From the NCBI GenBank assembly GCA_026416215.1, contig JAOAFP010000015.1, forward strand, positions 1 through 19,443: a stretch of DNA of 19,443 nt, written 5' to 3'. The position numbers and the translations under genes were made by a program. Below are positions 15,654-19,443 of the stretch, piece by piece. The notes under the pieces were generated by a model that worked only from the letters and a program-made list of their open reading frames with translations, was not told the origin of the DNA and made no database searches. The stretch's first letter is position 1; the number at the start of each line of letters is the position of its first letter. This stretch comes from Negativicutes bacterium. GTDB taxonomy: Bacteria; Bacillota; Negativicutes; SKW292.

Positions 15654-16542
15654 CCGGCTCCCCGGCCGGCCGCCGGCCGAGGTTGACCAGCAGGATGCCG
15701 GCGAAAATTACCAGGCTGCCGATGATTTCGTTTGGTCTGGGGATTTCGCCCAGCCACAGCCAGGCGACGAGATAAGCCACAACCGGGCTGAGGTAGAGGG
15801 ATGCCGAAACCTGGGCGGTGGAAGCCCGATTGAGGGCGTACGACCAGAGGCTGTAGGCGAGAGCCGAGGGAAACAGTCCGAGGTAGACGGCAGCGGCCAG
15901 CGGCTGCCAGCCAGTGGCCGGCAGGCTGGCAAGGTCGCCGATCAGCTGACCGGAAAACGGCAGCAGCAGAATTGTCCCGTCCATAACCATCCAGCCGGTT
16001 AGTTGCCGGCTGTCGTAGAAGGCCAGCAGGGGCTTCTGGCCGACCGTATAGCCGGCAGTGGCCACCGCGGCCAGCAGAACCAGCAGTATCCCGTAATCCT
16101 TACCGAGGTCGGCGGTACTGATGCCGGCCAGCACCACTGTGCCGGCGAAGGCCACGGCGATGCCGGCCACCGCTATGCATCCCAGCTTCTCCTTCAGCCA
16201 AATCCGGGCTGCCAGGGCAATAAACAGCGGTCCGGTGGCGATGATCACACTGGCTACCCCGGCTGATACGGTGGTTTCGCCGTAGTTAAGGGCCAGGTGG
16301 TAGACAGCCACCCCGCACAACCCGCAAAAGCCAATCCGTGGCCAGTGGCCTGGCCGCGGCCAGCCGTCCCGCCGGTACAGACTGATTGCCAAAAAACACA
16401 GGGCGGCAATCAGGAACCGCAGCAAGGCCAGCGAACCGGGGGAGAAACCGGCCAGCGCCGCCCGGATGGCCGGGAAGGCCGAACCCCAGCAAAAAATGGT
16501 TATCAACAGGGCAACTGTCGCCCGCCAGTCGCATTTTGTCAA
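15613..16542 (-). CDS. DMT-superfamily (EamA) transporter
   Basis: A 309-residue inner-membrane protein of the drug/metabolite transporter superfamily with about ten membrane helices in two EamA repeats (about 10-136 and 152-288). Typical traits are FCWGSAFPAIRAAL (17-30), LRFLIAALCF at helix 2, LNYGETTVSAGVASVIIATGP at the end of repeat 1, and SALAYSLWSYALNRASTAQVSASLYLSPVVAYLVAWLWLGE in repeat 2. Such proteins export amino acids, metabolites or drugs; the substrate is not readable. The start is a TTG with AAGGGG seven bases upstream; a nearby ATG is in another frame. The frame is open to 16788 but crosses pdxA. The C-terminal tail of about 20 residues is Arg-rich and is partly encoded inside the 3' end of the ABC ATPase gene. 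Divergent from pdxA across 96 bases. Confidence 0.88.
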   Translation of the reverse strand: MTKCDWRATVALLITIFCWGSAFPAIRAALAGFSPGSLALLRFLIAALCFLAISLYRRDGWPRPGHWPRIGFCGLCGVAVYHLALNYGETTVSAGVASVIIATGPLFIALAARIWLKEKLGCIAVAGIAVAFAGTVVLAGISTADLGKDYGILLVLLAAVATAGYTVGQKPLLAFYDSRQLTGWMVMDGTILLLPFSGQLIGDLASLPATGWQPLAAAVYLGLFPSALAYSLWSYALNRASTAQVSASLYLSPVVAYLVAWLWLGEIPRPNEIIGSLVIFAGILLVNLGRRPAGEPVRSAGCRRGRQTD

Positions 16543-16638
16543 TTTTCTACCCCTTGCCCGGACCCGCTGTTCCCGGTGCTGACAACGGTTGCTGATGCTC
16601 CGGTTGCAGTGATAAATTATACCGCCCAGGGAGGAACA

Positions 16639-17628
16639 ATGGTCAGACCGGTAATTGTTGTGCCGATCGGCGACCCGTTCGGCATCGGGCCGGAAATTGC
16701 CGTAAAGGCAGTCCGCCGGCCGGAAGTGATGTCGGTTTGCAAGCCGGTGCTGGCCGGCGACCTGTCGGCAGTAACGGCAGCGCAGCAACTAGCCGGCGAT
16801 TTAACGCCGGTTTGCCGCCTGGACAGCAACCTGTCCGGCTTCTGCGAGCAGTCGCTGAACCTGCTGGACGTGCCGGGGCTGGACGAATGCCCGGTTTGCT
16901 GGGGAGAGATCAGCCCGGCTGCCGGCCGGGCGGCCTATCGCTATATCGAGGCATCCTGCCGGGCCTGCCTGGCCGGCTCGGCCGCCGCCATGGCCACCGC
17001 CCCGATCCACAAGGAAAGCCTGCGGGCGGCGGGGGTGGAGCATATCGGGCACACCGAAGTCCTGGCGGCGCTGTGCCGGGCGGCCGAACCACTGACCATG
17101 TTTCAGACCGGTAATTTGCGGGTGTTTTTTTTCAGCCGCCACGTTTCGCTGCGCCAGGCCTGCGATCTTATCGACCGGCGGCGATTGGCGGCCTTTATCG
17201 GCAAATGCCACCGGGCTATGAACTTTCTGGGGTTTCCCTCCCCCCGCCTGGCAGTGGCCGGGCTCAATCCCCACGCCGGCGAGCATGGTCTGTTTGGCGA
17301 CGAGGAAGTGCTCCATATCGCCCCGGCGGTCGAAGACGCCCGCCGGGAGGGCCTGACGGTCAGCGGCCCGGTCGCCGCCGACTCGGTTTTTCACCTGGCG
17401 GCAAGCGGCCGGTTTGACGCCGTGATTTCTCTTTACCACGACCAGGGGCACATTGCCGCCAAAACTCTCGATTTCGAACGGACGGTGGCCCTCACCCTCA
17501 ACCTGCCGTTTCTCAGGACTTCGGTCGATCACGGCACCGCCTTTGACATCGCCGGCCATAACGCTGCCAGTCCGGTGAGCATGATCGAGGCCATCAGGGT
17601 AGCAGCGGCGTACTGCCGCCGGGCCTGA
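16639..17628 (+). CDS. pdxA: PdxA-family dehydrogenase (4-hydroxythreonine-4-phosphate dehydrogenase or PdxA2)
   Basis: A 329-residue NAD-dependent, metal-dependent decarboxylating dehydrogenase. PdxA oxidises 4-phosphohydroxy-L-threonine in vitamin B6 synthesis; the related PdxA2 oxidises 4-phospho-D-threonate or -erythronate. Motifs are GDPFGIGPE (11-19), APIHKESL (121-128), HIGHTE (135-140), SRHVSLRQA (166-174), NPHAGEHGLFGDEE (210-223), YHDQGHI (266-272) and RTSVDHGTAFDIAG. H168, H212 and H267 match the three metal-binding histidines of E. coli PdxA (166, 211, 266). The HDQGHI wording instead of HDQGLI recalls PdxA2, but no DUF1537 kinase is adjacent, so the split is open. The start is an ATG with GGGAGGAA three bases upstream. 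Single gene ending at a terminator. A possible promoter in the AT-richer stretch near 16605-16620 is not clear enough to call. Confidence 0.85.
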   Translation: MVRPVIVVPIGDPFGIGPEIAVKAVRRPEVMSVCKPVLAGDLSAVTAAQQLAGDLTPVCRLDSNLSGFCEQSLNLLDVPGLDECPVCWGEISPAAGRAAYRYIEASCRACLAGSAAAMATAPIHKESLRAAGVEHIGHTEVLAALCRAAEPLTMFQTGNLRVFFFSRHVSLRQACDLIDRRRLAAFIGKCHRAMNFLGFPSPRLAVAGLNPHAGEHGLFGDEEVLHIAPAVEDARREGLTVSGPVAADSVFHLAASGRFDAVISLYHDQGHIAAKTLDFERTVALTLNLPFLRTSVDHGTAFDIAGHNAASPVSMIEAIRVAAAYCRRA

Positions 17629-17653
17629 GGTCCGGTATTGCCGGCAAAACAAA

Positions 17654-17689
17654 CGACGGGACGCCTCCGCCCGTCGCTTTTCTTTTTTT
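17654..17689. terminator. bidirectional terminator between pdxA and glmS
   Basis: CGACGGG (17654-17660) pairs with CCCGTCG (17670-17676) around a nine-base loop. On the plus strand it is followed by a T-rich tract to 17689, ending pdxA. On the minus strand, the tail TTTGTTTTG follows, about 15 bases past the glmS stop, so glmS can also end here. Confidence 0.85.
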
Positions 17690-17691
17690 AT

Positions 17692-19443
17692 TTATTCCAC
17701 GGTGACGCTCTTGGCCAGATTGCGCGGTTTGTCGACGTCGCAGCCGCGGGTCACCGCCGTGTAGTAGGCCAGAAGCTGCAGCGGCATGACCGTTATCACC
17801 GGGGTCAGGCGGCTGTCCAGCGGCGGGATGTAGACTACGTGATCGACGTACTTGGTGATTTTGTTGTCACCGCGGAAGGCCAGGGCGATGACGATGGCAT
17901 CGCGGGCTTTGACCTCCTGGATGTTGCTCAGGGTCTTGTCATAGACGCCTTTCTGGGTGGCCAGCGCTATGACCGGCACCCCGTCGACAATCAGGGCCAG
18001 GGTGCCGTGCTTGAGTTCGCCGGCAGCGTAGGCCTCGGCGTGAATATACGATATTTCCTTGAGCTTGAGCGCCCCTTCAAGGGCCACGCAATAGTCCAGC
18101 CCGCGGCCGATGAAGAACACATCCTCGGCAAAGCCGTACTGGCGGGCAAAGGTTTTGATCGGCTCAACATCCTCCAGCACTTCGTGAGCCTTGTCGGGCA
18201 GGGTGCAGATCTCCCCAACCAGTCTGGCCAGTTCGGCAGCATCAGCTGTTTCCAGCTGCTGGGCAATGTGCACAGCCAGCATGGCCAGCACCACCAGCTG
18301 GGTGGTGTAGGCCTTAGTCGAGGCCACGGCAATCTCCGGCCCGGCCCAGGTGTAGACCACCTTGTCAGCCTCGCGGGAGATCGACGAACCGACGACGTTG
18401 GTAATGGCCAGGCAGGTCGCCCCGCGCCGTCTGGCCTCCTTCAGGGCGGCCAGGCTGTCGAGGGTTTCGCCAGATTGACTGATTACAATCACCAGGGTGT
18501 TTTCATCAACCAGCGGCTCAGAGTACCTGAATTCCGAAGCCAGCACCGCCTCGGTGGGGATGCGGGCCAGGCTCTCGATCTGCAGCTTGCCGACACAACC
18601 GGCGTAAAAGGCGGTGCCGCAGGCGACAATGTAGATCTTTGTGAATTTCTGCCACTGTTCCCGTCCCCAGCCCAGCTCCTCAAACACAATCCGGCTATGG
18701 TCGCGGTCAATCCGGGCCCGCAGGGTGTCGCGGATGGCTTTGGGCTGCTCAAAGATCTCCTTGAGCATAAAATGGGTGTAGCCGCCCTTTTCAGCTGCTT
18801 CGGCATTCCAGTTGACCTCAAGTATTTTTCGCTTGACCCGGTCGCCGTCACGGTCGTAAACGTCGACCAGACCGGCCGTGACCACCGCCAGGTCGCCGTC
18901 ATTGAGAATGATTACCCGCCGGGTGTGGCTGATAATCGCCGGAATGTCGGAAGCGATGAAATTTTCGCCGCTGCCCAGTCCAATGACCAGCGGGTTGTCC
19001 TGCTTGGCGCAAACCAACCGGCCGGGGTCCAGTTTACTCATAAACACCAACGCGTACGAGCCCTGCAGACGGGGAATGATCGCCCTGACGGTGGACAGCA
19101 GGTCGCCCTGCCAGTGTTCCTCAACCAGATGGGCGACCACCTCACTGTCAGTTTCCGACTCAAAGCGATGACCGCGCTGCCTGAGCTGCTCCCGGAGCTG
19201 AAGGTAGTTTTCGATGATACCGTTGTGGACAACGGTGATTTCCCCCCGGCAGTCACTGTGGGGATGGGAGTTGATGTCGGAAGGCCGGCCGTGGGTGGCC
19301 CAGCGGGTATGCCCAATGCCGATCCGGCCCCGAAGCGTCTGCTTGGTCAGCAGTTCTTCCAAAGCGGCAATTCGCCCGGCGGTTTTCACGACCTGAATCT
19401 GCCTGCCCGGCCCAATGACCGCCACCCCGGCGCTATCATAGCC
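17692..19443 (-). CDS. glmS: glutamine-fructose-6-phosphate aminotransferase (partial, N-terminus off the window)
   Basis: 583 residues of GlmS are visible. The first visible residues are GYDSAGVAV, so roughly 27 residues, including the catalytic Cys1/Cys2 of the glutaminase site, lie beyond the right edge. GlmS makes glucosamine-6-phosphate from fructose-6-phosphate and glutamine, the entry to peptidoglycan amino sugars. The glutaminase domain shows HTRWATHG, NSHPH, VVHNGIIENY and SETDSEVVAHL. The two SIS isomerase domains show SQSGETLDSLAAL, VASTKAYTTQL and ISYIHAEAYAAGELKHG. The C-terminus DKPRNLAKSVTVE is the canonical end, so the gene is otherwise intact. It is read toward the shared terminator. 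It catalyses the reverse conversion of the nagB product in the other cluster. Any glmS ribozyme in its leader would be outside the window. Confidence 0.97.
   Translation of the reverse strand, partial: GYDSAGVAVIGPGRQIQVVKTAGRIAALEELLTKQTLRGRIGIGHTRWATHGRPSDINSHPHSDCRGEITVVHNGIIENYLQLREQLRQRGHRFESETDSEVVAHLVEEHWQGDLLSTVRAIIPRLQGSYALVFMSKLDPGRLVCAKQDNPLVIGLGSGENFIASDIPAIISHTRRVIILNDGDLAVVTAGLVDVYDRDGDRVKRKILEVNWNAEAAEKGGYTHFMLKEIFEQPKAIRDTLRARIDRDHSRIVFEELGWGREQWQKFTKIYIVACGTAFYAGCVGKLQIESLARIPTEAVLASEFRYSEPLVDENTLVIVISQSGETLDSLAALKEARRRGATCLAITNVVGSSISREADKVVYTWAGPEIAVASTKAYTTQLVVLAMLAVHIAQQLETADAAELARLVGEICTLPDKAHEVLEDVEPIKTFARQYGFAEDVFFIGRGLDYCVALEGALKLKEISYIHAEAYAAGELKHGTLALIVDGVPVIALATQKGVYDKTLSNIQEVKARDAIVIALAFRGDNKITKYVDHVVYIPPLDSRLTPVITVMPLQLLAYYTAVTRGCDVDKPRNLAKSVTVE

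Noticed and set aside
16543..16788. N-terminal extension of the DMT transporter frame
   Set aside because: It crosses the divergent pdxA start and ribosome site; the extra residues are not membrane-like, and the TTG at 16542 gives normal family length with a ribosome site.
16801..17652. Minus-strand open frame opposite pdxA
   Set aside because: Antisense to the metal-binding motifs of PdxA and overlaps the terminator; no recognisable product.
1..19443. Mobile element, CRISPR array, tRNA or rRNA genes
   Set aside because: I saw no direct repeat array, transposase or integrase motif, or tRNA-like cloverleaf; composition is even throughout.

Overview
This is a dense stretch of bacterial chromosome at roughly 60% G+C. 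Thirteen protein genes are confidently called, plus one weak small ORF and a glmS gene that runs off the right edge. I see no phage, transposon, CRISPR, tRNA or rRNA. Strong AGGAGG-type ribosome binding sites, frequent GTG/TTG starts, a CIRCE heat-shock operator, a two-domain PTS permease lacking EIIA, a multi-sugar-type ABC ATPase and a long Gram-positive-style DnaE with a complete-looking PHP domain suggest Bacillota. A high-G+C Clostridia or Negativicutes lineage is my guess, but the exact lineage cannot be fixed from this window.

Layout. Positions 22-5383 form a minus-strand cluster, yjbQ -> dnaE -> rtcB, with small gaps and the rtcB ribosome binding site lying against the dnaE stop. A weak cysteine-rich small ORF follows rtcB near the left edge. 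Divergent from yjbQ, with a good sigma-A-type promoter, is a ydfG-type short-chain dehydrogenase (5504-6292), which ends at a 12-bp hairpin terminator. Facing it is a minus-strand membrane sensor-like protein (6349-7815) with a CHASE4-like outer domain and a cytoplasmic domain resembling CZB in which the zinc ligands appear replaced. Divergent from that is htpG (7980-9938), whose promoter is followed immediately by a CIRCE-like operator, so HrcA control is likely. An 18-bp perfect hairpin (9941-9992) closes htpG and, in the other direction, the next minus-strand cluster.

That second cluster runs rnhA -> nagE-like EIICB -> nagB -> unknown protein -> secreted EEP-fold hydrolase (14465 down to 10016). 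The PTS permease and the deaminase together would import an amino sugar as its 6-phosphate and convert it to fructose-6-phosphate. No nagA deacetylase is present, so glucosamine is as plausible a substrate as GlcNAc. At the right edge is glmS, which makes the opposite metabolic conversion.

Between them lie a stand-alone msmX/ugpC-type ABC ATPase (14562-15653), a DMT/EamA exporter (15613-16542) whose 3' end overlaps it tail to tail by 41 bp, and a pdxA-family dehydrogenase (16639-17628). A bidirectional terminator separates pdxA from glmS.

Most of the window is housekeeping. The less ordinary items are the CHASE4 plus zinc-less CZB-like protein, the CIRCE operator on htpG, the unrecognised 208-residue protein in the amino-sugar cluster, and the convergent gene overlap. 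I did not find a clearly new multi-gene system.
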